A stretch of 64,000 nt of DNA from Clostridium sp. MD294. Lineage in GTDB: Bacteria; Bacillota; Clostridia; Lachnospirales; Anaerotignaceae. The stretch is from assembly GCF_000364165.2 (NCBI RefSeq), contig NZ_CP097810.1:1488001-1552000 (forward strand). Reading direction: 5' to 3'. Under the pieces are notes generated by a model. The model was not told the origin of the DNA and searched no databases. It saw only the letters and a program-made list of their open reading frames with translations. Of this stretch, positions 1-7,814 are shown in pieces. A program made the position numbers and the translations under genes. Every line of letters begins with the position of its first letter. Position 1 is the first letter of the stretch.

Positions 1-632
1 TGAGTTTAAGTGAAATAGAAAATAGTAAAGAAAGGCGAGTAGGAAATGTAATATTAAAAGAGATAGGAATAGGGCTAAAATTTGGAGAGAAAATTGATAT
101 AAAAGAAATAGAAAAAATATGTGGTGCTCCTGTTGCAATAGATTATGATTTTACAGATATGTTCCGATACCACTATAGTATATCACCAGATTTGTTTATT
201 TGTATAGAAGTAAAAGAACAAAATAATAAGCTAATTGGTTTGGAAATTATAAATGATGTAGAAGTGATTTCAGAAATAATTGACTGTAGAAAAAGTATAG
301 GAAAAGATAGAAGAATATATCATGTAGTGCTAGATAGAAAACAGTACTATAAATTGGAGTGTCTTTTAAGAGGAAATAACACATTGTCAAAGTATTTAGC
401 AGAAAATAAAGCAATTTGTGGCTATGAATTGTTTAAAGAAATCATTTGTCAGCTAGAACTTTTAAAAGAAGATGGCTGTGGTATAGAGGAATATGGAATA
501 CCTATATTAAAAGCTATTACTTCACAAATTTATTCTAAAAATGAGTATTATTTTGTAAAACAGATAGGAGCAAAAGAATTTGTGTGTGAAGAAGATTTTG
601 TAGTAAAATTTGATTTAAAAAGCGAAATATAG
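1..632 (+). CDS. Hypothetical protein, 5' end clipped by the window edge
   Basis: The reading frame is open from base 3 to the TAG at 630-632 (209 codons). Bases 1-2 are TG followed by AGT TTA AGT, so a start codon ATG, GTG or TTG may lie just one base outside the window (protein would begin M-S-L-S-E-I-E). An internal ATG at 159 has no good ribosome binding site and is unlikely to be the start. The product is soluble, charged, without signal peptide or membrane segment. I recognise no domain. A short 20-bp gap separates it from the next gene, so the two may be co-transcribed. Confidence 0.6.
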   Translation, partial: SLSEIENSKERRVGNVILKEIGIGLKFGEKIDIKEIEKICGAPVAIDYDFTDMFRYHYSISPDLFICIEVKEQNNKLIGLEIINDVEVISEIIDCRKSIGKDRRIYHVVLDRKQYYKLECLLRGNNTLSKYLAENKAICGYELFKEIICQLELLKEDGCGIEEYGIPILKAITSQIYSKNEYYFVKQIGAKEFVCEEDFVVKFDLKSEI

Positions 633-652
633 TATAAATAGGGAGGTATCAC

Positions 653-1195
653 ATGAGAGAAGTTGCTTTGTATATTGCTATGAGTGTTGATGGATATATT
701 GCAGATAAAAATGGTAAAGTAGATTTTTTAAAAGGGCAAAATGATACAGAACAAAATGGAGATAGTTATGATAATTTTATAAAAGAGGTAGATACTGTTG
801 TAATGGGCTGGAATACTTATTATCAAATTGTAACAGAACTATCTCCAAATGAATGGGTTTATAATGATATGATGAGCTATGTCATTACACATAGAACATT
901 AAATTCTACAGACAATATTGTATTTACACAAACTGCACCATGTGATTTAGTGAAGCAGTTAAAACAGCAAAAAGGAGAAAAAATATGGATTTGTGGCGGT
1001 AGTAATATCATTCAACCACTTATTCAAAATGAATTGATTGATGAATATATTATTTCTATTGTACCAACTATATTAGGTTCAGGTATTAGACTTTTTGGAC
1101 AATTACAATGTGAAATAAAATTAAAATTAGTACAAACACAATATCATAATGGCATTACAGAATTGGTTTATAAAAAAAGGGAATGTAATAATTAA
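653..1195 (+). CDS. Dihydrofolate reductase family protein (RibD C-terminal-like domain)
   Basis: A 180-residue NADPH-dependent reductase-like protein. The N-terminus (ALYIAMSVDGYIADKNGKVDF) has the family strand-loop motif, VMGWNTYYQI (about residues 50-60) is the cofactor-binding MG-x-x-T-Y motif, and IWICGGSNIIQPLI (about 112-125) is the GG nucleotide-binding loop, followed by PTILGSGIRLF. Members of this YwjB/YyaP-like group are usually not the folate-pathway DHFR, and their substrates are mostly unknown, so no metabolic role is assigned. GGGAGG sits 7 bases before the ATG. It lies 20 bp after the preceding gene. Confidence 0.8.
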   Translation: MREVALYIAMSVDGYIADKNGKVDFLKGQNDTEQNGDSYDNFIKEVDTVVMGWNTYYQIVTELSPNEWVYNDMMSYVITHRTLNSTDNIVFTQTAPCDLVKQLKQQKGEKIWICGGSNIIQPLIQNELIDEYIISIVPTILGSGIRLFGQLQCEIKLKLVQTQYHNGITELVYKKRECNN

Positions 1196-1260
1196 AAATA
1201 TATATTGAAAATATTGTAGTAATGCTGTATAATTAAAAATTGTTTGTAACAATAAAAAAA

Positions 1261-1306
1261 AGAGATGTTCCTTGCATAACCATCTCGAAAATAAAAAACA
1301 GGGAGG
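1261..1306 (+). promoter_or_regulatory. preQ1-I riboswitch
   Basis: P1 is GAGATG (1262-1267) paired with CATCTC (1281-1286). The loop contains TTCCTTGCATAAC, then an A-rich linker (GAAAATAAAAAA), then CAGGG (1299-1303) that pairs with CCTTG (1270-1274) as the P2 pseudoknot. This matches the class I preQ1 aptamer. The P2 3' strand overlaps the ribosome binding site GGGAGG (1301-1306) of the following queT, so ligand binding should block translation initiation. The deduction comes from secondary structure drawn by eye and from the gene it controls. Confidence 0.85.
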
Positions 1307-1316
1307 AATTTTTATT

Positions 1317-1832
1317 ATGAAACAAACAGTAGATTTAACAAAACAGTCAAAAAGAAAAATCACCACAAAAGCAGTAGCATTTACAGGTATTGTTGCAGCA
1401 GTATATGCTGTTACAACACTAGCTATAGCACCTTTAAGTTTTGGAGCGATACAGCTTCGATTTTCGGAAGTGCTTGTGTTGTTGGCATTTATTGATGCAG
1501 GATTTGCACCTGGACTCATATTAGGCTGTGTGATAGCAAATGCTTTTAGTCCTATGGGGATAGTAGATGTGGTATTTGGTACAGCTTGTACTACAGCGGC
1601 ATTGATAGGCATTACAAAATCAAAAAATCTTTTTGTAGCAACATTGTGGCCAACAATATGTAACGCATTTATAGGAGTAGAATTATATATTGTGTTGGGA
1701 TTGCCTTTGTTTTTTTCTATGGCAACGGTTGCACTGGGAGAATTTGCAGTAGTAACTTGTATAGGTTATCCTTTGTTCCGATACATATTGAATAATCAAA
1801 AATTAGTAGAACAACTGAAAATAAATAGATAG
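1317..1832 (+). CDS. queT: QueT family queuosine-precursor transporter
   Basis: A 171-residue integral membrane protein with about five hydrophobic segments, including FTGIVAAVYAVTTLAIAPLSF near the N-terminus and GVELYIVLGLPLFFSMATVAL later. The segment IQLRFSEVLVLLAFIDAGFA followed by GLILGCVIANAFSPMG is typical of the QueT (DUF988) family, the substrate-binding subunit of an ECF-type importer for preQ1 or related 7-deazaguanines. An upstream in-frame TTG at 1272 lies inside the riboswitch; the ATG at 1317, 10 bases after GGGAGG, is chosen. The preQ1 riboswitch strongly supports the substrate. A terminator follows at once, so it is monocistronic. Confidence 0.9.
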   Translation: MKQTVDLTKQSKRKITTKAVAFTGIVAAVYAVTTLAIAPLSFGAIQLRFSEVLVLLAFIDAGFAPGLILGCVIANAFSPMGIVDVVFGTACTTAALIGITKSKNLFVATLWPTICNAFIGVELYIVLGLPLFFSMATVALGEFAVVTCIGYPLFRYILNNQKLVEQLKINR

Positions 1833-1836
1833 TGAT

Positions 1837-1864
1837 AAAAGAGCAGTATTTTCTGCTCTTTTTT
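1837..1864 (+). terminator. Rho-independent terminator after queT
   Basis: The hairpin AAAAGAGCAG-TATTTT-CTGCTCTTTTTT ends in a T-run, 5 bases beyond the queT stop codon. Confidence 0.85.
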
Positions 1865-1894
1865 GATATAATGAAATAAAAGAAGGTGAAAGCA

Positions 1895-2437
1895 ATGAAA
1901 AACGATGAAAAATTAGGACGTTTTATTAGCATGGTGTTAAGGCATAAACCAGAAAGTATTGGTATTGTGTTAGATGAATATGGCTATACAGATGTCAAAG
2001 AATTGCTCAAAGCAATGAATGAAAAAGGAAAATATATTGATATGGCAATGTTAGAAAGAATTGTAGCAGAAAATGATAAAAAGAGATATTCTTTTAATAA
2101 AGACCATACCAAAATTAGAGCAAATCAAGGACATTCTGTTGCTGTAGATTTACAGCTAAAACCGAAAATACCTCCTAAAATATTATATCATGGAACAGCA
2201 ACAATATTTTTAGAAAGCATACAAAAAAAGGGATTGCTAAAAATGTCAAGACAGTATGTGCACTTGTCAAAAGATATACAAACAGCAGTAAAAGTAGGAC
2301 AAAGACATGGAAAAGTTGTAGTATTAAATGTAAACGCTGAAAAAATGGTAAAACATGGCTATCAGTTTTATTTGTCTGATAATGGTGTGTGGCTTTGTGA
2401 AAAAGTACCTTGTCAGTATTTGAGTGTAGAGTTGTAA
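1895..2437 (+). CDS. kptA: RNA 2'-phosphotransferase, KptA/Tpt1 family
   Basis: A 180-residue protein matching the NAD+-dependent 2'-phosphotransferase family, which in eukaryotes removes the 2'-phosphate left at tRNA splice junctions; in bacteria the natural substrate is unsettled. The N-terminal winged-helix part has GRFISMVLRHKPESIGI with the conserved Arg-His. The C-terminal ADP-ribosyltransferase-like part has ILYHGT, then RQYVHLSKD and GQRHGKVVVL. An upstream in-frame GTG at 1886 overlaps the ribosome binding site (AGAAGGTG), so the ATG at 1895 is used. It stands alone between two unrelated genes; no RNA ligase partner is visible. Confidence 0.88.
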   Translation: MKNDEKLGRFISMVLRHKPESIGIVLDEYGYTDVKELLKAMNEKGKYIDMAMLERIVAENDKKRYSFNKDHTKIRANQGHSVAVDLQLKPKIPPKILYHGTATIFLESIQKKGLLKMSRQYVHLSKDIQTAVKVGQRHGKVVVLNVNAEKMVKHGYQFYLSDNGVWLCEKVPCQYLSVEL

Positions 2438-2477
2438 ACAAGAGCATTATTTTGTATAATAAATAGAGGGGGATTTT

Positions 2478-3383
2478 ATGAAAGTAAATAAAAAATATAA
2501 AGACTCTTTGTTTACAAGATTATTTTCGGAAGAAGAACAACTTAGACAGCTTTATAATGTTTTAAAAGGTGCAAATTATGGTACAGATACAAAAATAGAA
2601 GTAATAACATTAGATGATGTACTTTTTATGGGAAGAAAGAACGATATTTGTTTTAAAATTGATAATCAGCTTGTAGTGTTGTTGGAGCATCAAAGTACTA
2701 TAAATGAAAATATGCCTTTGCGGTTTTTAATTTATGTTGCGAGAGAATATGAGAAATTAATAGATAACAAAGCATTGTATAAAACAACATTGATAAAAAT
2801 ACCAACACCAGAATTTTATGTATTGTACAATGGTGTAAGAAAATATCCTAATGAAAAAATATTAAAATTGTCAGAGGCTTTTGTAACAAATACACATGAC
2901 ATAAAACTAGAATTAGAAGTAAAAGTAATAAATATTAATTATGAACAAAATCACCCTTTTTTGCAGCAATGTCATAGACTACAGGAATATAGCTATTTTA
3001 TATTTGAAGTAAAACAAAATCAAAAAAAGGGTATGAGTTTTGAATGTGCTGTAAAAAGTGCAATAAAAAGCTGTGTGAAACAAAATATTATGGCAAAGTT
3101 TTTGCAAGTAAATGGAAGCGAGGTGCTGAATATGTTGATGACAGAATTTGATATTGATGTGGCAAGAGAAGCGTGGCTTGAAGAAGGAGAACAAAGAGGA
3201 ATAAAAATAGGAGAACAAAAAGGAATAAAAATAGGAGAACAAAAAGGAATAAAAATAGGAGAACAAAGAGGAGAATTAAAAAAACAGCAAGAAATAGCAA
3301 AAAAACTGATAGGAATATTGGATATAGAAGTAATAGCAGAAAAAACAGGAATGTCAGTAGAGCAAGTAAAAAAACTATTGTAG
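2478..3383 (+). CDS. Rpn family PD-(D/E)XK nuclease / putative transposase
   Basis: 301 residues. The N-terminal part KYKDSLFTRLFSEEEQLRQLY, followed by ITLDDVLFMGRKNDICFKID and VVLLEHQSTINENMPLRFL, is the pattern of Rpn/YhgA-like recombination-promoting nucleases: acidic D, then E-x-Q in a PD-(D/E)XK core. Residues about 235-265 are tandem copies of GEQ(K/R)GIKI, and the tail EVIAEKTGMSVEQVKKLL resembles a small helix-turn-helix. Family members are found as many variable copies per genome and act as DNA endonucleases; none has a fixed pathway. GAGGGGG precedes the ATG. No terminal inverted repeats were seen around it, so it is not shown to be a mobile unit. Confidence 0.85.
   Translation: MKVNKKYKDSLFTRLFSEEEQLRQLYNVLKGANYGTDTKIEVITLDDVLFMGRKNDICFKIDNQLVVLLEHQSTINENMPLRFLIYVAREYEKLIDNKALYKTTLIKIPTPEFYVLYNGVRKYPNEKILKLSEAFVTNTHDIKLELEVKVININYEQNHPFLQQCHRLQEYSYFIFEVKQNQKKGMSFECAVKSAIKSCVKQNIMAKFLQVNGSEVLNMLMTEFDIDVAREAWLEEGEQRGIKIGEQKGIKIGEQKGIKIGEQRGELKKQQEIAKKLIGILDIEVIAEKTGMSVEQVKKLL
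3186..3272 (+). repeat. 24-bp tandem repeat inside the Rpn gene
   Basis: Three full 24-base units (3186-3209, 3210-3233, 3234-3257) plus a partial fourth, each reading GGAGAACAAA(A/G)AGGAATA followed by AAAATA and encoding the octapeptide GEQ(K/R)GIKI. The unit is a multiple of three, so copy-number changes keep the frame. Confidence 0.9.
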
Positions 3384-3385
3384 CA

Positions 3386-3423
3386 AATAAGCAGCCATAC
3401 AATAAATAGTATGGCTGCTTATT
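3386..3423. terminator. Bidirectional terminator between Rpn gene and helicase
   Basis: The 15-bp stem AATAAGCAGCCATAC / GTATGGCTGCTTATT is flanked by A/T tracts and sits between convergent genes, so it can serve both strands. Confidence 0.85.
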
Positions 3424-3424
3424 A

Positions 3425-5038
3425 TTATTTTTTGTTTTTTGTTTTTTTAGCAATTTCAATATTTACTTTTTTATTTTTAATTTTAGTATTTTTCATACCA
3501 TGAATAATATCTTTGGCATATTCCGCAGGAACATCAATAAAAGCGTAATCATCAAACAAATCAATAGAGCCTAATATTTTACCAGAAACGCCTGTTTCAC
3601 CAGCAATTGCACCAACAATATCTTTTACTCTGACTTTATTTTTTTTGCCAGCATTTAAAAACAATCGTACCATTTTTTCAGAAGAACCACCATAAATTTC
3701 AGTACCACCTAAATTAATATCATCTATAGCATCAATGCTGTCTACACTGACATCTGCTAAATTATGTTTGAGAAGTGCCGCAGCGATGTCTATAGCAGCA
3801 TAATCTTCTGCAATTAGTTTTTCTACCAAATTAATATATTTTGTCAAATGTCCTTCTTCTATAATAGATTTTGTTTTTTCTATAAAAATATTTGTTTTCA
3901 TTTCTTCTACATCACTAAGTGTAGGAAGTTTTTGCTGTATAATTTTTGTTTTGGTATATCTCATAATGTCACGAAGTTTATAAATTTCTTTTCCTACACA
4001 AAATGTAAATGCTTTTCCTGTTCTACCAGCACGACCTGTTCTTCCTATACGATGAACATAGTATTCTTCATCTTGAGGTACATCATAATTGAATACTACA
4101 TCAATATCGTCAATGTCAATACCTCTTGCAGCGACGTCCGTAGCAACTAATATTTCTATTGTGCCATTTCTAAATTTTTGCATAACTTTATCTCTTTGAG
4201 ATTGTTTTAAATCACCATGTAATCCTTCTGCAAAATAACCTCTACCTTGCAAAAGTTCTACTACTTCATCTACACGTTTTTTTGTATTACAAAATACAAG
4301 TGCTAATTTGGGGTCATATACATCAATGATACGAGAAAGGGCATCTAATTTTGTTCTTTCTTTGACATCAAAATAAATTTGTTCAATATTGGGAACAGTG
4401 AGTTCTTTTCTTACGACTTTTATAAATTCTGGTTCGTTTAAAAAGCGTTTGCTTAAAGAAAGTATTTCAGGAGAGAGCGTAGCAGAAAACATAATTGTTT
4501 GATGTTGTTCAGGTACTTTTATTAAAATGGTTTCAATATCTTCTCTAAATCCCATATCTAGCATTTCATCTGCTTCATCTAATATCATCATTTTTACCGT
4601 TTCCATTTTTAACGTACGACGACGCATATGGTCCATAACACGGCCTGGTGTGCCTATAATCACCTGAGCCCCTTTTTTGAGTGCAGCGATTTGTCTGTCA
4701 ATAGGCTGACCACCATAAATAGGTAATACACGAATATTTTCAGTATATTTGAGTAATTTTCTAAATTCTTCACTTACTTGTATAGCAAGTTCACGAGTAG
4801 GGCAAAGTATTACCGCTTGTAATCTTTTATCTTCTGCATCAATTTGTTCTAAACAAGGTATGCCAAAAGCAGCAGTTTTTCCTGTACCTGTTTGAGATTG
4901 TCCTATGACATCTTTGCCCTGCATAATAATAGAAATTGCCTGAGATTGTATAGGAGTCGCTTCTTCAAAACCCATATCCAATACTGCACGACAAATTTCA
5001 GAAGATAGTTGCATATCTTCAAATTTTAAATTTTCCAT
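3425..5038 (-). CDS. DEAD-box RNA helicase with C-terminal RNA-binding domain (DbpA/CshA type)
   Basis: 537 residues. All helicase motifs are visible in order: Q motif (ATPIQSQ), Walker A SQTGTGKTA, PTRELA, GTPGR, DEAD (LDEADEMLDMGF), SAT (MFSATLS), then domain 2 with FCNTKK, VATDVAARGIDI and HRIGRTGRAGRTG. Residues about 455-527 (MVRLFLNAGKKNKVRVKDIV... ...YAFIDVPAE) form the DbpA-like RRM that binds structured RNA, often 23S rRNA. Role: ATP-dependent remodelling in ribosome assembly, cold adaptation or mRNA decay. A long hairpin lies in its 5' leader (see 5065-5114). Which paralogue (deaD, cshA, dbpA) cannot be settled from the sequence alone. Confidence 0.93.
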   Translation of the reverse strand: MENLKFEDMQLSSEICRAVLDMGFEEATPIQSQAISIIMQGKDVIGQSQTGTGKTAAFGIPCLEQIDAEDKRLQAVILCPTRELAIQVSEEFRKLLKYTENIRVLPIYGGQPIDRQIAALKKGAQVIIGTPGRVMDHMRRRTLKMETVKMMILDEADEMLDMGFREDIETILIKVPEQHQTIMFSATLSPEILSLSKRFLNEPEFIKVVRKELTVPNIEQIYFDVKERTKLDALSRIIDVYDPKLALVFCNTKKRVDEVVELLQGRGYFAEGLHGDLKQSQRDKVMQKFRNGTIEILVATDVAARGIDIDDIDVVFNYDVPQDEEYYVHRIGRTGRAGRTGKAFTFCVGKEIYKLRDIMRYTKTKIIQQKLPTLSDVEEMKTNIFIEKTKSIIEEGHLTKYINLVEKLIAEDYAAIDIAAALLKHNLADVSVDSIDAIDDINLGGTEIYGGSSEKMVRLFLNAGKKNKVRVKDIVGAIAGETGVSGKILGSIDLFDDYAFIDVPAEYAKDIIHGMKNTKIKNKKVNIEIAKKTKNKK

Positions 5039-5064
5039 GTGTTAATTTTCCTTTCTATATTTCT

Positions 5065-5114
5065 AAAAAGCTGAATGGAAAAGGGAATGACTACAAAAAA
5101 TTTCCATTCAGCTT
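5065..5114 (-). promoter_or_regulatory. Hairpin in the helicase 5' leader, possible attenuator
   Basis: A perfect 13-bp inverted repeat GCTGAATGGAAA / TTTCCATTCAGC (arms 5069-5081 and 5101-5113) lies 31 bases upstream of the helicase start. Read on the minus strand, the second arm is followed by TTTTTA, so it could end transcription early. Cold-shock helicase mRNAs commonly have long structured leaders; attenuation here is inference. Confidence 0.5.
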
Positions 5115-5262
5115 ATTTATAAGTGGCATATACTAAAAAAACACCAGTTAATAATATAGCATGAAATACCTTAAAAAGCAATGTTTCAAAAAATAAAATT
5201 TTATAACATTTGATTAAAAAAAGTGTTATACTGTTATAAAAACAATAAAGGAGTAAAATATT

Positions 5263-6555
5263 ATGAAACTTTTTTCTATTATAGTAGCATTGTCTATGAT
5301 GTTTACAACGACTACAGTATCAGCACAGCAGTTTACAAATAGTACACAAACACAATACATACAACAATATGCTGTAGAAAGTGCTTATACACAATATAGC
5401 TATGATAATTGGTTTGGTTTGACAAAAGAGCAAAAATTGCAGGACATGGAATATTTGTATCAAACATTACAGCAAAACTATCCTTATATTAAAATGTTAA
5501 AAAGAATGTATAACGTAGATTTGGAAAAGGAATATCAAAAGGCTATAAAAGAAATTGAAAATAGTAAAACAGATTTTGAATTTTATGCTATAGTAAACCA
5601 TTTTACAAATCAATCTAATATGGTGGGACATTTGTCTACAATTTCCCCTTTTGATTATGACTGGTTTGTAAAAAGCTATAGTGACACTACAGGTGTGCCA
5701 GAATTTTATTGGGGACAAATGGAAAAAATAAAAAAAGTATATGCAGATGAAAAAGCAAAAAAGGCATATACTGCATTAAAAAATAAAATGTTACCTCTTG
5801 TTCAAAAAAATACTGCTTTGCAGCAATATCAAAATAAAAAAAGCAATGTAGAAACAAAAATAATAGAAAAAGGAAAAATTGCTTATATTTATGTAGATAG
5901 CTTTGACATGGGATATTATGAAGAGGATAAAAAGAAACTGTTTGATTTTTATAAACAGATAGAAAATTATGATAATGTAATATTTGATTTTACAGAAAAT
6001 AGTGGAGGGGGTATGTTTTATTTTAATGACTTGATTGCAGCACCAAATATAGATAATATACTGTATACCAAAGTATATGAATTGATGCAGTCAGGAAAAT
6101 ATAATATGCAGTTTTTTGGACAAGATGGTTTTGAAAGTATAGAAAAATTGCCTAAATTACCTAAAATCAATCAAGATGATATAAAAGAATTAGATTTGAT
6201 GTTAGAAAGTGCTTATTTTATACAGCCAAGTCAAAAACAAAAAATGTTAAAAGGGAAATTGTGGATATTGGTAAATCAAAATGTTTTTTCTTCTTCTGAA
6301 TATGCTGCAATGTTTTCAAAAGCAACAGGTTTTGCTACATTGGTAGGAGAGAGAACAGGAGGAGATGGTATAGGAAGTGACCCTTTGCCTATATTACTTC
6401 CTAATAGTGGCATTATAGTAAGATATAGTCCTATTTATGGTATCACAGCAGATGGTACAAATAGCCAAGAATTTGGTACAGAACCAGATATTTGGGTAGA
6501 AAAAGGAAAAACATATTTACAGACCTGTATAGATGAAATTAAAAAACAAAAATAA
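5263..6555 (+). CDS. Secreted S41 (tail-specific protease) family protein
   Basis: 430 residues with an N-terminal signal peptide (MKLFSIIVALSMMFTTTTVSA, likely cleaved after VSA). The middle and C-terminal parts have the S41 fold signatures: IAYIYVDSFD, VIFDFTENSGGG (the oxyanion strand), ILVNQNVFSSSEYAAMFSKA with the presumed nucleophile Ser in FSSSEYA, VGERTGGDGIGSDP, and the closing EFGTEPDIWVEKG. No PDZ domain is evident between the N-terminal cap and the catalytic part. The ribosome site AAAGGAG precedes the ATG. Probably an extracellular or surface peptidase, or an inactive relative; substrate unknown. Confidence 0.8.
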   Translation: MKLFSIIVALSMMFTTTTVSAQQFTNSTQTQYIQQYAVESAYTQYSYDNWFGLTKEQKLQDMEYLYQTLQQNYPYIKMLKRMYNVDLEKEYQKAIKEIENSKTDFEFYAIVNHFTNQSNMVGHLSTISPFDYDWFVKSYSDTTGVPEFYWGQMEKIKKVYADEKAKKAYTALKNKMLPLVQKNTALQQYQNKKSNVETKIIEKGKIAYIYVDSFDMGYYEEDKKKLFDFYKQIENYDNVIFDFTENSGGGMFYFNDLIAAPNIDNILYTKVYELMQSGKYNMQFFGQDGFESIEKLPKLPKINQDDIKELDLMLESAYFIQPSQKQKMLKGKLWILVNQNVFSSSEYAAMFSKATGFATLVGERTGGDGIGSDPLPILLPNSGIIVRYSPIYGITADGTNSQEFGTEPDIWVEKGKTYLQTCIDEIKKQK

Positions 6556-6563
6556 TATAAAAA

Positions 6564-6592
6564 AAGCACCTATATAAAAAGTAGGTGCTTTT
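6564..6592. terminator. Terminator hairpin, left member of a 29-bp direct duplication
   Basis: AGCACCTA / TAGGTGCT stem with flanking A and T runs, 9 bases after the S41 stop. The 29 bases 6564-6592 recur exactly at 6801-6829. Confidence 0.85.
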
Positions 6593-6800
6593 GTCTGTTA
6601 AAAAACCTCATTTTGCCGTGAAAAGCAAAGGGTATGGGGAGTGCAACTCCCCATTCTAATCCGCAAGGCGAGCTTTACTCGCCTGAGGAAAACAGCGAGT
6701 TTCAAGGCTTTTAAGCCGATGGAACAAGCTGTTTATACTTCTATTTAAATAAGTCGAAAACCTGTTTTCGACTTAGCGTGTCGACTTTATCGACACGCTG
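6593..6800. repeat. Hairpin-rich dispersed repeat, copy A (named R1 here)
   Basis: 208 bp between two identical copies of a terminator hairpin. It contains successive small palindromes: GGGGAGTGCAACTCCCC (about 6638-6654), GGCGAGCTTTACTCGCC (about 6666-6682), AAGTCGAAAACCTGTTTTCG-ACTT, and AGCGTGTCGACTTTATCGAC-ACGCT. The first 110 bases and the segment GATGGAACAAGCTGTTTATAC are nearly identical to 29178-29419. It carries no credible ORF. GC is higher than the surroundings. It resembles a small non-autonomous or structured-RNA repeat; the family is not known to me. Confidence 0.7.
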
Positions 6801-6829
6801 AAGCACCTATATAAAAAGTAGGTGCTTTT
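6801..6829. terminator. Terminator hairpin, right member of the duplication
   Basis: An exact copy of 6564-6592, sitting 6 bases beyond the 3' end of the minus-strand zinc-ribbon gene and therefore positioned to terminate it. Confidence 0.85.
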
Positions 6830-6835
6830 TACTAA

Positions 6836-7165
6836 TTAAAATAGTGCAATTTTTAGTATCACTGCAATAATAATAATGACAATAATAATAATGAATATAC
6901 TATTGATACCACCAGAAGATGTCTTTTTCAATTTTGTTATTTCACTATCGTCATCATCGTATTTGTGATGAGTTACTTGTTTTACTTCTGTTTGTTTCGG
7001 TTTTTCTTTTACTGTTTTTGTTTCATTTTTTTCGTAATTGTCTAATGTTTTGTCAAGTTTTTTGATTAAATTTAATTCTTTGTCGATAAATTCTCCACAG
7101 TTGGGACAAAATACTTTTTCATTATCTTCTATAGAACAGCCGCAATGAGAACATTTTTTTGCCAT
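6836..7165 (-). CDS. Zinc-ribbon protein with C-terminal membrane anchor
   Basis: 109 residues. The N-terminus has CSHCGCSIEDNEKVFCPNCG, two CxxC pairs forming a zinc ribbon. A polar, charged linker with a DDDD stretch (about 72-75) follows, and a C-terminal hydrophobic helix (SIFIIIIVIIIIAVILKIAL) probably anchors it in the membrane. GGAGGA precedes the ATG. It is a clear paralogue of the next gene upstream (7304-7651). Function unknown; such zinc-ribbon/TM proteins are common in clostridia. Confidence 0.85.
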   Translation of the reverse strand: MAKKCSHCGCSIEDNEKVFCPNCGEFIDKELNLIKKLDKTLDNYEKNETKTVKEKPKQTEVKQVTHHKYDDDDSEITKLKKTSSGGINSIFIIIIVIIIIAVILKIALF

Positions 7166-7303
7166 AGTATCCTCCTAAAAAATTAGCAAAATGGGTATTT
7201 ACAAAAAGTCAAATCATAGTGATACTATACTATCATTTGTATAGTAATACTATATCATAATTAGTTAAAATTGTCCAAAACTTTTTGAATATAAAAATAA
7301 ATA

Positions 7304-7651
7304 TTAAAATAGTAAAAATTTTAATATTACAACAACAATAATAATAATAATTAATATCAGTATAGAATGATTGCTTTTTTTAGGGGGAGCTGATTTTCTG
7401 ACAGGTATGTAATCATCATCATCGTCACTTCTTCTACGAGAAACATTATTTATATGTTGTGTTTGCTGATTTTTTGATTTGTTAGTATTTGCTGATTGTG
7501 ATTGTTTATAATCGTCAAGTGTTTTATCAATTTGATTAAGTAATTTTAAATTGTCACTTATTTTTCTGTCAACGAGTTCTCCACAGCTGGGACAAAATAA
7601 TTTTTCTTCATCTTCAATAGCATAACTGCAATGGGGACATCTTTTTGCCAT
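7304..7651 (-). CDS. Zinc-ribbon protein with C-terminal membrane anchor, paralogue
   Basis: 115 residues with the same plan as 6836-7165: N-terminal CPHCSYAIEDEEKLFCPSCG, a coiled polar middle (LLNQIDKTLDDYKQSQ matches LIKKLDKTLDNYEKN of the neighbour), a DDDDD patch and a C-terminal transmembrane helix SILILIIIIIVVVILKFLLF. GGAGGA precedes the ATG. The pair probably arose by tandem duplication. The 138-bp gap between them is AT-rich with no terminator that I can see, so they may be co-transcribed. Confidence 0.85.
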   Translation of the reverse strand: MAKRCPHCSYAIEDEEKLFCPSCGELVDRKISDNLKLLNQIDKTLDDYKQSQSANTNKSKNQQTQHINNVSRRRSDDDDDYIPVRKSAPPKKSNHSILILIIIIIVVVILKFLLF

Positions 7652-7770
7652 AATATAGTATTCCTCCTGAAAAATAATTTCTTTAAATAAAATAATTAAT
7701 AATACTATAACATAAACTGTTAAAATTGTCTAAAATATTTTGAACAATTGTATATTTTTGAAAAACAATA

Positions 7771-7798
7771 TTGACAAGTGTTAAAAATGTGATAAAAT
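7771..7798 (+). promoter_or_regulatory. Sigma-A promoter of the pheST T-box leader
   Basis: TTGACA (7771-7776), 16-base spacer, TAAAAT (7793-7798), directly before the leader. Confidence 0.7.
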
Positions 7799-7814
7799 AA
7801 TTTCATTATCAATA

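Noticed and set aside
3186..3272. CRISPR-like short repeats
   Set aside because: Units are contiguous without spacers and encode a peptide repeat in the Rpn gene.
2478..3383. Complete insertion sequence
   Set aside because: No terminal inverted repeats or target duplication are visible around the Rpn-type gene.
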